From: Poteriospumella lacustris
Lineage: Eukaryota > Sar > Chrysophyceae > Chromulinales > Dinobryaceae
Assembly (NCBI GenBank): GCA_008000375.1
Contig: SMOI01000289.1
Coordinates: 4,241-39,169 of the forward strand
Reading direction: 5' to 3'
Length of the DNA: 34,929 bases
In this document: positions 1 through 9,966 of the stretch, one piece after another
How the letters are laid out: every line of letters begins with the position of its first letter
How positions within the stretch are numbered: the stretch's first letter is position 1
The notes under the pieces: generated by a model
Seen by the model: only the letters and a program-made list of their open reading frames with translations
Told to the model about the DNA's origin: nothing
The model's database searches: none
Position numbers and translations under genes: made by a program

Positions 1-1212
1 ATTGTCGCCGCCAATTTACCGAAATTGATCAAGGCACCCTTGGCACAGCTTGTCAGTGAGGCGTTGGGTTCGATTCATGCGAAGTTGATCAACGATGCGG
101 ATGCTGCGATCAGTGCCGAAGTGTGGGGCAATCCAGCCATCTACGGTCGCTATCAACACGTCGCGATGGTGACCTTGGGTACCGGTGTAGGCTTTGGCTT
201 GATCTTGAATGGTCGTATTCACCAGGGTGCGAGTGGATTGATCGAAGGTGGCCACATGATCGTGCACAGTGGTGCCGATGCTCGTCGCTGTGGCTGTGGC
301 CAACAAGGCTGCGTCGAAACCTATGCCTCGGCCAAGAGTACGGTACAACGCCTTCAAGAATGTGACGCCCTAGATCGCCAACGATCCTCTTCCTCCTCTT
401 CCTCGTCATCGTCACCACAAGAGTTGAACGGGAAAGTGGCCTTTGATCGCTACTCGATGAACGATTTCAACGCCGTCAAGGTCATCGAAGAGGTACGTTC
501 CCCACCGCGCCTCCTCCTGTTGTCGTGATCAAACTAATGAGTGTGTGGCGATGCGATGTAGACGGGTGAGTACTTAGCGCTGCTGGTGATCAACGTCTGT
601 CGTGTGGTCGACCCCGAAGTGATCATCTTCGGTGGAGGTTTGTCCAAAGCCGGTCAACCGTTGTTAGAGGTGATTAAGAAACACGTGACCCAACGTACGT
701 GGAAGTTGCCGACGGATGTGAAGTTGACGTTGGCCCTGACGGACAACAACGGCGTCGTGGGCGCCGCCTTGGCGGCCAAGAGTGACATGTTGGGCGCCTT
801 GGTGGCCCGTGCACCAGTCGCAGCCACCGCACCTGCGCCAACAACATCAGTCACCACATCAACGACCGCTACTGTTTCTTCACCAACAGTAGCAGTAGCT
901 TCACCCGCGACGGCCACGAGTGGTGGTGACGGCCATCGTCGTCTGGCGAGGAGGTCGTCACCAGAACCGAAGCCGCGGTCTTCCTCCTCCCTGCTGCTGC
1001 TGTCCCCTGCGGTGGTGGGGGCATTCTTCGCGGTGTCCTCGTCCGCTTTGTTGGCCTTGCACTTCAGCGACAGCGCACCCGGCAGCGGCAGCGGCAATAG
1101 CAGCGATCTGCGAAGGTGGCTGGTGCCGACGATGACGCGAGGGTTGATGCTCGGACAGGTCGGTGTGGGCGCCTTGGCCGTCTACCAGTGGATGCGAGAC
1201 GCGAGTCCATAG
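1..1212 (+). CDS. ROK-family sugar kinase (glucokinase/N-acetylhexosamine kinase type), 5' partial, with hydrophobic C-terminal tail
   Basis: Two exons are visible: 1-492 and 562-1212, joined in phase 0 across a 69-bp intron (GTACGT...GTAG). The reading frame is open from base 1, so the start lies outside the window. ROK hallmarks appear in order: the catalytic-Asp region INDADAA, the glycine-rich phosphate loop TLGTGVGFG, the EGGH segment, and the zinc-binding CGCGQQGC followed by VETYAS. Exon 2 continues with EVIIFGGGLS and GVVGAALAA, typical of the ROK C-terminus. ROK enzymes phosphorylate glucose, N-acetylglucosamine or N-acetylmannosamine with ATP; the exact sugar cannot be read here. 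After the kinase core (near base 800) comes an Ala/Thr/Ser linker of about 60 residues and then two hydrophobic stretches (about 985-1065 and 1135-1190). This tail is absent from ordinary ROK kinases and could anchor the enzyme to a membrane. A Ser run interrupts the protein near 385-415. Confidence 0.85.
493..561 (+). other. Spliceosomal intron in the ROK kinase gene
   Basis: The donor GTACGT follows GAG (Glu) and the acceptor GATGTAG precedes ACG GGT GAG. Removing these 69 bases joins the two halves of the ROK domain in frame, whereas reading through meets a stop at 526-528. Confidence 0.8.
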
Positions 1213-1630
1213 CAGCAACGCTGCGAGGGGGGGGTTGATGGGTGGTTGTATATCTTCATTAATTAGGTCTCGTTCTCTGTCCCGAGCACACACTGGTGCA
1301 CACACTCCACGGCCATCCAGGGCTGTTGTGGACGCGCAGAGGGATATATGATTCGGCAGGTGTGTAGATCGGCTGATCGGCTCAAGGAACATATCTACAC
1401 CGCCTCCGGTGTCGCTCACCGCCTACGGTGTCGCAGCCTACGCCAGCGCCGACGTCGAGCACGACCGGGACCAGTGCGCGGCGACCCTCATCCCCGACGT
1501 CAACAGCGGCTGATCCTATCCGCGTTTCGAGAGAGGATCTACGATATTTGCAACGTCTACGTTTTGTTCGTTCCTTTGCTTCGTACGGGTTGCAGCTGGC
1601 AACTCAGACGATTGTTCGGCTGCGGCTGGT
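1213..1630. other. Intergenic, between convergent genes
   Basis: This spacer lies between the 3' ends of the ROK kinase and the minus-strand membrane protein. It contains a G8 run at 1227-1234 and a short imperfect repeat near 1400-1440 (CGCC.CCGGTGTCGC-like). The open frames crossing it have no recognisable protein character. I see no RNA gene. Confidence 0.5.
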
Positions 1631-2160
1631 TTATCGGCCGGTCAGAACGGTGCCGAAGACGATGCCGATGAAAATCGCCAACGGGGCACCTTGCAACGAG
1701 ATATGCTCATTAAAGGCAACGCAGTACGTCAGGAGACAGACACTGAGCGCCTGCAAGTATCCAAATGACAGGTGGATGAGGCGGTGGGTCGTTCGCTGAC
1801 GGAGGAGCGGGGTCTTACCGGAATCAACGCCAGTCCAAACGTCTTTCGTAGCAGCGAAGTTGAAGATGGGATTCGTTTGGATTGGAAAGTGGTCACCCAC
1901 AGCGCGCCACCCACCAACATGAAGCTCATGTTGATCGCGAACACTTTCCACCCCAGAAGCAGATACACCGCGACGAAGACAAGTTCCCACACCGCTACCC
2001 TCGTCCAAGTCCATGAAGGAAGAAATGGGAACCATCCATGTAACCGACGTTGCACTACAGGGAGAACCTTGGCCAGACCGGAGATACCAATGACACCGAG
2101 CAATGCAAATTGGTAGTACGGAGGAGGGTACACGGTGGCCAGATGCTCGATGTACCCCAT
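1631..2160 (-). CDS. Small multi-pass membrane protein, family not recognised
   Basis: Two exons (2160-1819 and 1750-1631) are joined in phase 0 across a 68-bp intron (GTAAGA...TTGCAG), giving 153 residues. The ATG at 2160 is the first in the frame. Hydrophobic segments lie near residues 17-34 (YQFALLGVIGISGLAK), 55-71 (VAVWELVFVAVYLLLGW), 74-90 (INMSFMLVGGALWVTTF) and, after the intron, 110-125 (ALIPALSVCLLTYCVAF) and 136-150 (PLAIFIGIVFGTVL). Four or five membrane spans are therefore likely. The layout is vaguely like DoxX/TMEM35-type four-helix proteins, but I cannot identify a diagnostic motif and assign no function. It diverges from the MYND gene across 368 bp and converges on the ROK gene. 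Confidence 0.7.
1751..1818 (-). other. Spliceosomal intron in the small membrane-protein gene
   Basis: On the minus strand the donor GTAAGA follows ATT CCG and the acceptor ATACTTGCAG precedes GCG CTC AGT. Splicing restores a hydrophobic C-terminal span; read-through instead gives a Ser/Arg-rich tail. Confidence 0.75.
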
Positions 2161-2528
2161 AGCTGAAGGTTTTCGCCGATCGACGTCAACGACGACAATC
2201 GAAGCAGTGTGAACTCTTTCAGTAGCGATGAATGATTCGAGATTCTTGCGATTGCGATTTCTGATTGCGACGAGTTTTGTTTGATGCGACCGTTGACCAT
2301 GTGGACACGATGACGATGGTACGTAGGTTATGATTAACGCTATCCTTTACACCAGCATATGCAGACTTCTTCCGTACATGATGGGTCCTCCATCCGCCTA
2401 TAGACGTCACCGTTGTGCCCGGTCTAGACCAATTCATTTTAGCTCTTTTGTTGCCTGTAGACAGTCTTTCGTCAGGGTTATTCACGTAGTTGATTATTTT
2501 AGGATCTTGAGTTTTTTGTCGAAGCAAA
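2161..2528. promoter_or_regulatory. Divergent intergenic region (putative bidirectional promoter)
   Basis: These 368 bp separate the start codons of the minus-strand membrane protein and the plus-strand MYND protein, so both promoters must lie here or overlap the 5' UTRs. I could not pick out a convincing TATA or initiator element. The call rests on gene arrangement only. Confidence 0.4.
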
Positions 2529-3119
2529 ATGGCGCACGCGTATACGACGAAACGTGGAAAGAACAAGAAGGCGAAGTTGGGTGTTCGCAAAGATCAACAG
2601 CAAAACCAGGAACGGTCCTTGAAGCACGGTGTGAATCTGTCTGCTTTTCTCTATGATGGTCCCAAGGAGTCTTCTGTCGGTGTGCGGGGCCACTTGACTG
2701 GTGGCAATTCGAACTCCCGGTTGGAAGACGTCCGTTCGCGTCTGCAGAAGGCCATCGCCGATAAATGTTCCAATCCCAACTGCGAGAATGCGCAATCCAA
2801 CCAATTATCTGAATGTGCCGCTTGTCGTTCGGTTCGGTATTGCTGCCGTGAGTGTCAAAAAGCCCATTGGACTGCACACAAGGACACCTGCAAACAGATT
2901 CGCAAGGACTTGGAGAAGAAAGAGGAAGAGAATCGACAACATGTGTTGCAAGCCTTGGAGGAATTGAATTTGAAAGCACACGCTGCTCCTGCCACCGAGG
3001 AGGCAGTTGCAGCGCCTACGCCGGATACGGAGGCTCACGATGCCAACGACGAGGAAGAGAGCGACGACGAGGACGACGACAACGAAGAAGAAGAAGAGGA
3101 AGGAGGCGATCTGGATTAA
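2529..3119 (+). CDS. MYND-type zinc-finger protein with acidic C-terminus
   Basis: A single-exon gene for 196 residues, starting at ATG 2529 (context AAAATGG). A basic Lys/Arg-rich N-terminus (about 1-35, KRGKNKKAK) may be a nuclear or nucleolar signal. A complete MYND finger follows: Cys80, Cys85, Cys96, Cys99, Cys105, Cys109, His117 and Cys121, with the usual YCC.ECQ..HW..HK..C pattern. A short charged helix (about 122-150) leads to a strongly acidic tail (160-196, Asp/Glu runs). MYND fingers bind proline-rich peptides and are not themselves enzymatic. There is no SET domain, so it is not a SMYD methyltransferase. The basic-head, acidic-tail layout recalls nucleolar or chaperone-like adaptors, but the role is not determined. 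Confidence 0.88.
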   Translation: MAHAYTTKRGKNKKAKLGVRKDQQQNQERSLKHGVNLSAFLYDGPKESSVGVRGHLTGGNSNSRLEDVRSRLQKAIADKCSNPNCENAQSNQLSECAACRSVRYCCRECQKAHWTAHKDTCKQIRKDLEKKEEENRQHVLQALEELNLKAHAAPATEEAVAAPTPDTEAHDANDEEESDDEDDDNEEEEEEGGDLD

Positions 3120-3583
3120 AGAGAGAGCCGCAGATATCCTTTCATTTCTATAGCATATGGCGGGGGGAATGCATCGTCGTCTTTTGATCGAGATGGATCC
3201 GCATCACCATCATCAGTATTGGTTCGGATAGCCACCGACACCAACCCGCGTAGAGAAGTTAGTCGTTGGGCGAGGTCCAGCGCATGTGTAAAAAGACGCA
3301 ACTACCAGATCAGACAGATGCACTGCTAGCTCAGCATGTAAACGATCGGACACACGTGAGAGAGATGAATACGGAAACAGGTTAAGGCACCTTTACAACG
3401 AGAGCATCGACAACGAGATGCTCACATTTCGAGACAGCAATAAGTCGCGTTGAAATCAACAATAGGTGTGGTAATTCATGCGCAAGTGAGCAGCTAAGAA
3501 CGCAAAAAAGTCAATCAACAGAGCGAGGATAAAGAGATGAGGTGTCAGCGCAGCGGCATCGATGTGATGTGGTGCAACGCATT
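3120..3583. other. Intergenic, between convergent genes
   Basis: These 464 bp lie between the 3' ends of the MYND gene and the minus-strand gene ending at 3584. No ORF with protein character, RNA gene or repeat was recognised. It presumably carries both 3' UTRs. Confidence 0.5.
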
Positions 3584-4081
3584 TTACAGTTCGCCGCCAT
3601 TGAATGTCTGCACTTGCGCGTTGGGATCATAGATAATAGTAAAAGGCTCGGTATACTTCACTCCCTTTTCATACGACATGGCCCAGGCACCAACGACGTG
3701 GATCAGCAACGGATAGGTCAAGGTGTCGGGATTCGGAAGCACGAATTCACCCGTTCGGATAATACGATGCTTCTTCGAACACGATCCATCTTTGAACTCG
3801 ACACCCGGCGTACGAATTTCCAACACAGATTGAACACTCTTTGGTACCAACGAAATGGAAACACCATCAAAGGTGCGGACGACGTTACTCGTCAACGGTT
3901 TGCCATCCCGAAACAGGGTCATGTTCTTCGCGTAGGACAACATCAAATTTTGACCCATCATCATTTCACTATTCTGAATGGGAGCATCACAATAATGGTG
4001 AGTGAGATAGTTGGCAAAACCTTGGGCCAGGGCGAGAAGTACGACACACACAAGAGCACGAAAGATATAACCCGCCATCAT
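3584..4081 (-). CDS. Small secreted or single-span membrane protein, family not recognised
   Basis: A single exon of 165 residues read from ATG 4081; the frame extends six codons further up but only to a GTG. The N-terminus MMAGYIFRALVCVVLLALAQG is a typical signal peptide or signal anchor. The rest is soluble-looking, with two cysteines (in HHYCDAP and GSCSKK) that could pair outside the cytosol. Beta-rich segments (FDGVSISLVPKS, SVLEIRTPGVEF, TLTYPLLIHVVGAW) and the Asn in the sequon KNMT fit an extracellular or ER-lumen domain. I recognise no family. The start was chosen because it is the first ATG and puts the hydrophobic core right after it. Confidence 0.65.
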   Translation of the reverse strand: MMAGYIFRALVCVVLLALAQGFANYLTHHYCDAPIQNSEMMMGQNLMLSYAKNMTLFRDGKPLTSNVVRTFDGVSISLVPKSVQSVLEIRTPGVEFKDGSCSKKHRIIRTGEFVLPNPDTLTYPLLIHVVGAWAMSYEKGVKYTEPFTIIYDPNAQVQTFNGGEL

Positions 4082-4701
4082 CTTCTTTCTCTCGATCACG
4101 TCGCTGTAGTATATTCAACTTTCACCGATCAATATCAGATGTGGTAATAGACGCACCCCTATCGGTCCACTTCTTTGTTGCAGTTGCAGATTCAATCGTG
4201 AGCCTGAGACTACGTTGGGTCCGTTGGGTGAAGGACGCCGAGATTTGATGTACATACTCTGGTCCAAGTCATGCGCCCATTTCGACGGAAACGATCAAAT
4301 ACACGTACATGGGTCCTAGTTATTGGCATTCGCCGTAAAAACAAACCTTTCTCATGTCAGCCCCCCCCCCCCACATCGGATAGATCGCAAGTCAAAGTAC
4401 TACAACTCAAGGTGAAGCAAACATTATGAATAAGATGCATTAGACGCCATTGGATCGTTGTAAAGCACCACATTGACTCTCTACGAGGACCATTGCAAAA
4501 GCAAAAGAACACTCACACACGGCAATGACGACTGCTCTATCGTTCCAACACGGAGGTACGCTTTAGAGAAAGGCAGCACTCACCACCACCACCATGGGTT
4601 TGTTCCTTTTGCTCGAATGAAGAACTCGTATTTAGAAAATATGTTACAATGTATAAAAGAAAAAACAATGGCTACTAATGCCCGCGTTCACGAAGTTGGT
4701 T
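4082..4701. other. Intergenic with a C12 homopolymer
   Basis: This 620-bp stretch separates the start of the secreted-protein gene from the stop of the UIM gene, both on the minus strand. It holds a run of 12 C at 4361-4372 and AT-rich sequence before 4700. A 94-codon plus-strand frame at 4473-4757 has no protein character and I do not call it. Confidence 0.5.
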
Positions 4702-6681
4702 TCACCTTGAGTTGTAGTACTTCGACTGCAACAAGCGAATGGATGGCCGAGTGTTAAAGGTAGATCGTTGCATAGCCTCTTCAATGGCTTTGCGTTCGGC
4801 TTCTTCTAACTGCTTGCGTTTTTGTTCCTCTTGCAACGACAACATGATTGCATACTCAATGTCACTCTCATCAGAACTCGCTACTTTCACCGCTCCTGGA
4901 CGATCCCCATTGGCATTGGCCAAGGCGGCTGCTGACGCGGCGGCACCCGCTGCTGTACCAGATCGTGCCATTTGAGCTGCTTTCTGCGCATAAGCCTTCT
5001 TCAAGTTCATCGGGTTCTGCATGTCAATATCGCGGTTGCTCTTGCCCCCTGTGTAATGATCGGGATAAGCGGAACCTTTGCCCACACTCGGTGAATCCTT
5101 GACAACACTGCTTTGCTGCATGGTTTGTATCGGGGCACTCTGGGAACGATAATACGGTGCTGGGTTGTTGAAAGAGGCACCCGAACGACCACCCCCAATC
5201 GGCGACTTGGGAGACAGACTGTTATTCGTCGAGAAGCCACCACCGTGTTCATCATCGGTTGACGAAGAGACGTAGAAATCGGATGTGATCGACGGTGTCG
5301 AGGGATGGGATGACCCCATCGACGAGGACATGGCCGAGTGTGTTCGTCCATTCAACATATTCCGATTGCGGATTTGTTTCATGGCTGGGTTCTGGCCAAC
5401 GAAGCGACCATCGGCATTGGTAGCAGCAGCCGCACCAGTTTTTCCTGCGCCGCTACTACTGGGAATGCCAAACTTCATCTCTTCGAACATTTGATCTTCC
5501 TGGCTGGGGTAAATGTCGCAAAGGGCGTCCGATTCTCCCGTATCGACCATCATCAATGCCGCTGAATTTGGCGGAGGTGTTCGACTGACTGCTGGGGACG
5601 CTGCTGACGAGGCAGGTGTGTTGATGGCTGGTGATCGCATCGCACGGAAACTACCCGGACGCGCCAACGGATCCACCAGCGGAGTGTTGTTTCCTGATGA
5701 AGTCCGCATCGATCGCTGTGTTCGCATGAGCAACGAAGCTTGCTGTTGTTGTAATCGCGTTGGCTTGACCCCGCTCGATTGCTGTGATATTGATCCTTCA
5801 ACCCCAAGGGCTGATTGGTGTTGGTGGATGACGTCATCCATATTGTCCCCTGAGCCACCCATCGCGTCTAGTGATGGCCGTTGGTTCGCGTTCGGGGTGG
5901 ATGATTGATTGAACGAGCCATATCCCGTGAAGCCAAAGAAACTTGAACTCCTCGTGACGTTGTTGTCGCTGCTGTTCGGTCGATTGGAACTTCCTTGGTG
6001 AGTTGGAGATACCGGTGGCGATTGTGTTTGCTGTTGTGCACCTGATCCGAAGCCCAAGAACGCACTCCAGGATCGGTCTTTCGAATTGTGCGAGTTGTTT
6101 TCTTGGTTGCGGAAAAAGGTATCCATAGTAAGTTCACTGGCCGCCACCGAATTGTTGTCATCGTCGATGATGGGAAAGGTGTTGCCTCCTTGGTCATTCC
6201 ACTCATCTTGTGACAGTGACGGAGCCAATCCCGGGGGTATTCCTGGCGGCACATTTTGTGTCGCTGATAATATATTATTTGAGCTTCTTTCGTGCATCGA
6301 AAGTTTCGATTCTAAGGTCTTTACTTGGGGTTTGGGAGTTTCATCGTTTGGTTGTTTCTAAACACCAATCAGCAGCAACAATAAGCGAAAATGAAGCAGG
6401 ATATTGCTACGAAGAGATAAAGTACTTACTGGAATATTCTCTGGGGCGCTGCGAGAGCTTTGAGCTGTTTCAATAACTTGATTTTGTGCACCGGATCCAC
6501 ACGAGAAAAATCCACCGAAGAAACTCCAAAAGGATGACGTCGATTCTTGAGGTTCCTTGGCGGACTCTGCAATACTCGCTGATGATGCCTTTTTCTTCCT
6601 TGATGACTCTGACAGCGAGCTTTTGTTTGTAGATTTTTTACCCTGGCCTTTTCTTCGGCGCTCCGGAGTCTTTTTCTTCAT
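4702..6681 (-). CDS. Low-complexity protein with C-terminal ubiquitin-interacting motif (UIM)
   Basis: Two exons (6681-6430 and 6357-4702) join in phase 0 over a 72-bp intron (GTAAGTACTT...GTGTTTAG), giving 635 residues. The N-terminus is Lys/Arg-rich (MKKKTPERRRKGQGKK), then Ser-rich. Three similar Phe/Gly patches occur: SFFGGFFSCGSGAQ (exon 1), SAFLGFGSGAQQQ and SSFFGFTGYGSFN (exon 2), suggesting internally repeated short linear motifs. The middle is disordered (Ser, Asn, Gln, Pro). Near the C-terminus, ESDIEYAIMLSLQEEQ (about 581-596) fits the UIM consensus, with Ala587, Ser591 and following Glu. A charged helix (AERKAIEEAMQRS) follows. UIMs bind ubiquitin, so an adaptor role in ubiquitin-dependent trafficking or proteolysis is plausible; no catalytic domain is visible. 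A start 45 bp upstream (6726) is also possible. Confidence 0.78.
6358..6429 (-). other. Spliceosomal intron in the UIM-protein gene
   Basis: The donor GTAAGT follows ATT CCA and the acceptor GGTGTTTAG precedes AAA CAA CCA (minus strand). The intron is 72 bp and phase 0. Reading through from exon 1 reaches an in-frame stop at the acceptor. Confidence 0.75.
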
Positions 6682-7221
6682 GCTGGAGAGAATCCAAGAA
6701 TTAAACGGTCGGCAATACTCACTCACAATGTACGGGATAAAAAATAAATCAGGAATGCAATGGCAATACTATACATCAAATGGGAATTTTTCTGATGCTA
6801 GATCACCATCGATGAGCTCGGTGAAAAGATGAATATCGATAGCTTCCTCTCACAACTGCAATAAAAATTAGCTTTGGGTTGGGCTCATTTTTCACTGATG
6901 CAACAACAACAACGAGCGCCCGCTGCTGCTGCTTGCTGCAGCAGTCCGTTGTCCGCGCAACAAGACGGAAACGGCCCGGCCTCCGAATCGTACATGATGA
7001 TGGCGATGAACCTGTTGGGGCTTTGGGTATTGTAGGTTCTAGGCTTTCCGAGCGTCGCTGCTGCTGCGATGCTGCGATCGATCTTCCCACGACGTCCAAA
7101 TAGCCAATAGATGCTTCTATTTTTCGATTCATTTGGCGCTTGATCGTTGTGGAATTGATAAGTGGTCTATCAGTTTGTTCCGTTCATCATATCTTTAGCG
7201 AAAAAAGGGGAAAGAAAAAGA
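6682..7221. promoter_or_regulatory. Divergent intergenic region (putative bidirectional promoter)
   Basis: This 540-bp region lies between the start of the UIM gene (minus) and the AFI1-like gene (plus). It contains CAA and CTG trinucleotide clusters near 6900-6950. The Ser/Gln-type short ORFs here look like by-products of those repeats. No core promoter element was identified with confidence. Confidence 0.4.
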
Positions 7222-9474
7222 ATGGCGTCGAAAGGACCGTGGCCAATACAGAAGCTACGAGGAGCCGGTGCTCCAAAGATCGTGGAATATGTTATTGAAG
7301 CCGAGTTCGACATCGATACCGGAAGCACAGTTCGCTATCAATATCCCTCAGAAGTCCCAAACTACAAGCCAGACTGGTTTGCGGAACATATGTTGCCGGA
7401 AGGAGCCCACAATCGTGTGCTGGATTACACTTATGTTTTCCTCAATCGAACGGGAAGTCATGTGGACACGTATAATTGGATAAAACCCGAGTCCGAGTTT
7501 TCTGCGGCCTCCTTGCTGACATCCAGTGCTGGTGACAAGGATGAGCAGCCATTTCTGTATGGATTGAACTTGGTGAAAACGAGACATGACTCCACGGTCC
7601 GTCGTGGCGCGATCGTCAAAGCCATGTGCATTTTCTCGCGATATTCCTTCATCGAGGCATTTAAGAAACCATTAGAACTCGCGTTGGATGAGTTCTTCGA
7701 CAATCAATCCGTGAATGTTTTGCAGAAGCTGTACGAGCAACTCAACGCCATCGATGTCGGTGCATTGCCGGCCCCGACATTGCTGGAGCAACAACTGATG
7801 CGCCGTGGAGTACATTACGATACCATCCGCCCAGCGTTGCCTGATCATCTGCCGAGATCATGGATGCTGACGATTGAATGTCCATCGGCGCAAGGCCCGT
7901 TGTCTCTGCCGTACCCGCTGTACCAAACACCCGACGAAGTGGGCGACATCAGCGTCACACGGTTGGTGAAAGTCTTTGGTGAAGCGACCATGAAGATCTA
8001 TCATGGCATTCTCACGAAGCAACGTGTACTCTTTGTGGGGTATGGGCATTCCGCGCACGACATTGCGCAAATGGTGCTGTCCTCGGTGGCCATGGTGGCC
8101 CCACCGCTCACCAACCTCATCCGACGAACGTATCCGTACGCCAACCTCACCGATTTGACCTTTCTGGAAACCAAGGGTTATATCGCGGGGGTCACCAACC
8201 CCATGTTTCAACAGCGCGAGTCTTGGTGGGACGTATTGTGCGTCTTGGATCTGCCCAACAACACGGGCACCGTCATCACGGCCGAAGACAAGAAGGAATC
8301 GACCACCAGCAAAAGTGGTGGCTCCAATGCCAGTGGCAGTGCCAGTGGCAGTGGCAACAGCAATGGCAGCAGCAGCAGTAGTAGTAGTAGCAGTAATGGT
8401 ATGCATCACAGTGTGAGTGCAGCCACACTCGCAGCGGCTACGGATACGGCGGATGTGCCCATGGGTGGACTAGGGTCGGGGCATCCATCGCGAGCGAACC
8501 TGACGGCGAATGAAGAGAAGCAACAACACCTGACCGTGGATTCACGGTTTGTTCAAGGTGTCGTATCGGGTATCAACGCGTTGTTTGGGGAAGAATGGGT
8601 GCGTCAACAGTTTGCGGATTACACGGGCAGCCTGCTGACGTTCATTCAGGACAAAAACATGTTGTTGCACATGAGTCGACTCGACGACCGCACGCGACAT
8701 GTCGCGGAGGCGAATCTACAACGATTGACGATCCTCGAAGCGTCGTCGGAATTCAAGGACTTGCCCAAGCACCCATGGGTATGGGACAAGCTGGCGACCG
8801 AAGCGTCCTCCGTGTCGGTGGCCAACCCGGCTGCTGCGACGGCTGTGACCACATCGTCGGGAACGACCACGGCACCCGCCTCACCCGAACGGAATCGTTC
8901 CACGACACCTGTACCACCACCCACCGCAGATGCACCGCCGCCGGCGCCTTTGCCAACGATGAGCAATCGATCTCGCAACACGTCCTCGTCGAGTTTCCCC
9001 GTGTCGGCCAACTCGTCGACCTCGTCGATGACGCCGGTGGGTCCCCCATCGGTGTCCCTCCTCTCGGCCGCGAGTATGTTCAATCCGCTGTCGTTGAAGA
9101 CGAAGCTACTGCGACTACGTCTGGATCAATCGGTGACGTTTACCCGGGAGATGGAGACGCACCTGTTGATGGCGGAGAAGTATCTGGTCTCCGAGGTGGC
9201 GATGCAAGGGCTGGTGATCCTGTTTCCCGAGTCGCAGGGTGGCCTGACACCGTTCGCCGCGGGCATGTTCCATGCGTCACCGATCATTCGCTATGGCACG
9301 TTGATCTTGTTGAATCGAATACGGGCCTATCCCTCGACCAAGGCGGCCTTTGAGGGCATGAATACCTTTGTGTTGGCGGGGCACCAGCGATTGCAAGAGA
9401 AATGGGACGCCGGTGGGAAAGACGACATGGAGGCCTACTTTGGTGGCGGCGATGGCGGTGAGGACGTTGTGTAG
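7222..9474 (+). CDS. AFI1/Mesa-type DENN-domain protein (Arf-polarity factor family)
   Basis: A single exon of 750 residues from ATG 7222; the frame extends 20 codons upstream only to a GTG. The N-terminal block EYVIEAEFDIDTGSTVRYQYP (about 20-41), followed by EHMLPEGAHNR and YTYVFLNRTG, matches the N-terminal signature of Arf3-interacting protein AFI1. The central part (about 230-350: PDEVGDISVTRLVKVFG, ILTKQRVLFVGYGHSA, NLTDLTFLETKGYIAGVTNP) matches the SPA/DENN core. Two Ser/Gly/Ala/Pro-rich linkers (about 350-430 and 530-620) interrupt it. The C-terminus (about 630-735) is helical. In fungi AFI1 anchors Arf3 at polarised membrane sites, and DENN proteins in general act on small GTPases. 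A similar cytosolic, membrane-recruited role is inferred. At this length it appears complete. Confidence 0.88.
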   Translation: MASKGPWPIQKLRGAGAPKIVEYVIEAEFDIDTGSTVRYQYPSEVPNYKPDWFAEHMLPEGAHNRVLDYTYVFLNRTGSHVDTYNWIKPESEFSAASLLTSSAGDKDEQPFLYGLNLVKTRHDSTVRRGAIVKAMCIFSRYSFIEAFKKPLELALDEFFDNQSVNVLQKLYEQLNAIDVGALPAPTLLEQQLMRRGVHYDTIRPALPDHLPRSWMLTIECPSAQGPLSLPYPLYQTPDEVGDISVTRLVKVFGEATMKIYHGILTKQRVLFVGYGHSAHDIAQMVLSSVAMVAPPLTNLIRRTYPYANLTDLTFLETKGYIAGVTNPMFQQRESWWDVLCVLDLPNNTGTVITAEDKKESTTSKSGGSNASGSASGSGNSNGSSSSSSSSSNGMHHSVSAATLAAATDTADVPMGGLGSGHPSRANLTANEEKQQHLTVDSRFVQGVVSGINALFGEEWVRQQFADYTGSLLTFIQDKNMLLHMSRLDDRTRHVAEANLQRLTILEASSEFKDLPKHPWVWDKLATEASSVSVANPAAATAVTTSSGTTTAPASPERNRSTTPVPPPTADAPPPAPLPTMSNRSRNTSSSSFPVSANSSTSSMTPVGPPSVSLLSAASMFNPLSLKTKLLRLRLDQSVTFTREMETHLLMAEKYLVSEVAMQGLVILFPESQGGLTPFAAGMFHASPIIRYGTLILLNRIRAYPSTKAAFEGMNTFVLAGHQRLQEKWDAGGKDDMEAYFGGGDGGEDVV

Positions 9475-9638
9475 TGTGTCCGTCGTGGGGGCAGGGGCGG
9501 GGGCGGTCCTTTGTGCCCTTCACCAATTACTGATCGTATCGCCAACCTATTAGGCAGACCTGTATAGTCGTCTTCGTAGCGTCTTCCCACAAGTAACAGA
9601 AACGTTCCAAATGAACACTGTAGCACACACACTCTCTC

Positions 9639-9710
9639 TCAATCTTCCTCTCAGGGGGGGGGTGTATCAAGATTGCCGAAGGTTCGCCGGGGCAAACAAA
9701 GGGGACGACA
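9639..9710 (+). repeat. Dispersed direct repeat, copy 1 (downstream of the AFI1-like gene)
   Basis: It contains TCAATCTTCCTCTCA, then a G9-containing insert of about 16 bp, then AGATTGCCGAAGG, TTCG and GGGGCAAACAA followed by GGGGACGACA. The same blocks in the same order and orientation recur at 13996-14051 without the insert. This copy begins 165 bp after a plus-strand stop codon. Confidence 0.8.
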
Positions 9711-9966
9711 TGTAGTAGCAGCTAACGACATGTAATATGGCTGACTCAGAGTGCGAAGGCCCGCTATAAGTGGACCGCTTTCGCTTGGGGCATGGTCATG
9801 TTGACGGTTTGGTAGACAGAAATGCTCACAAATGGAAGAAGACAGAGAAATGGTAATGTCCACAATCGAATGATGTAACAGTACCATAGGTAGATATGAT
9901 AAAGAATCGCAAGATAGGCTGGTCACCAAGATTTGCCATGTAAAACGCAATGGTCAGATGTCCTCG

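Noticed and set aside
3542-4147. A 201-codon plus-strand frame
   Set aside because: It is antisense to the minus-strand gene with a clear signal peptide and lacks any protein-like features.
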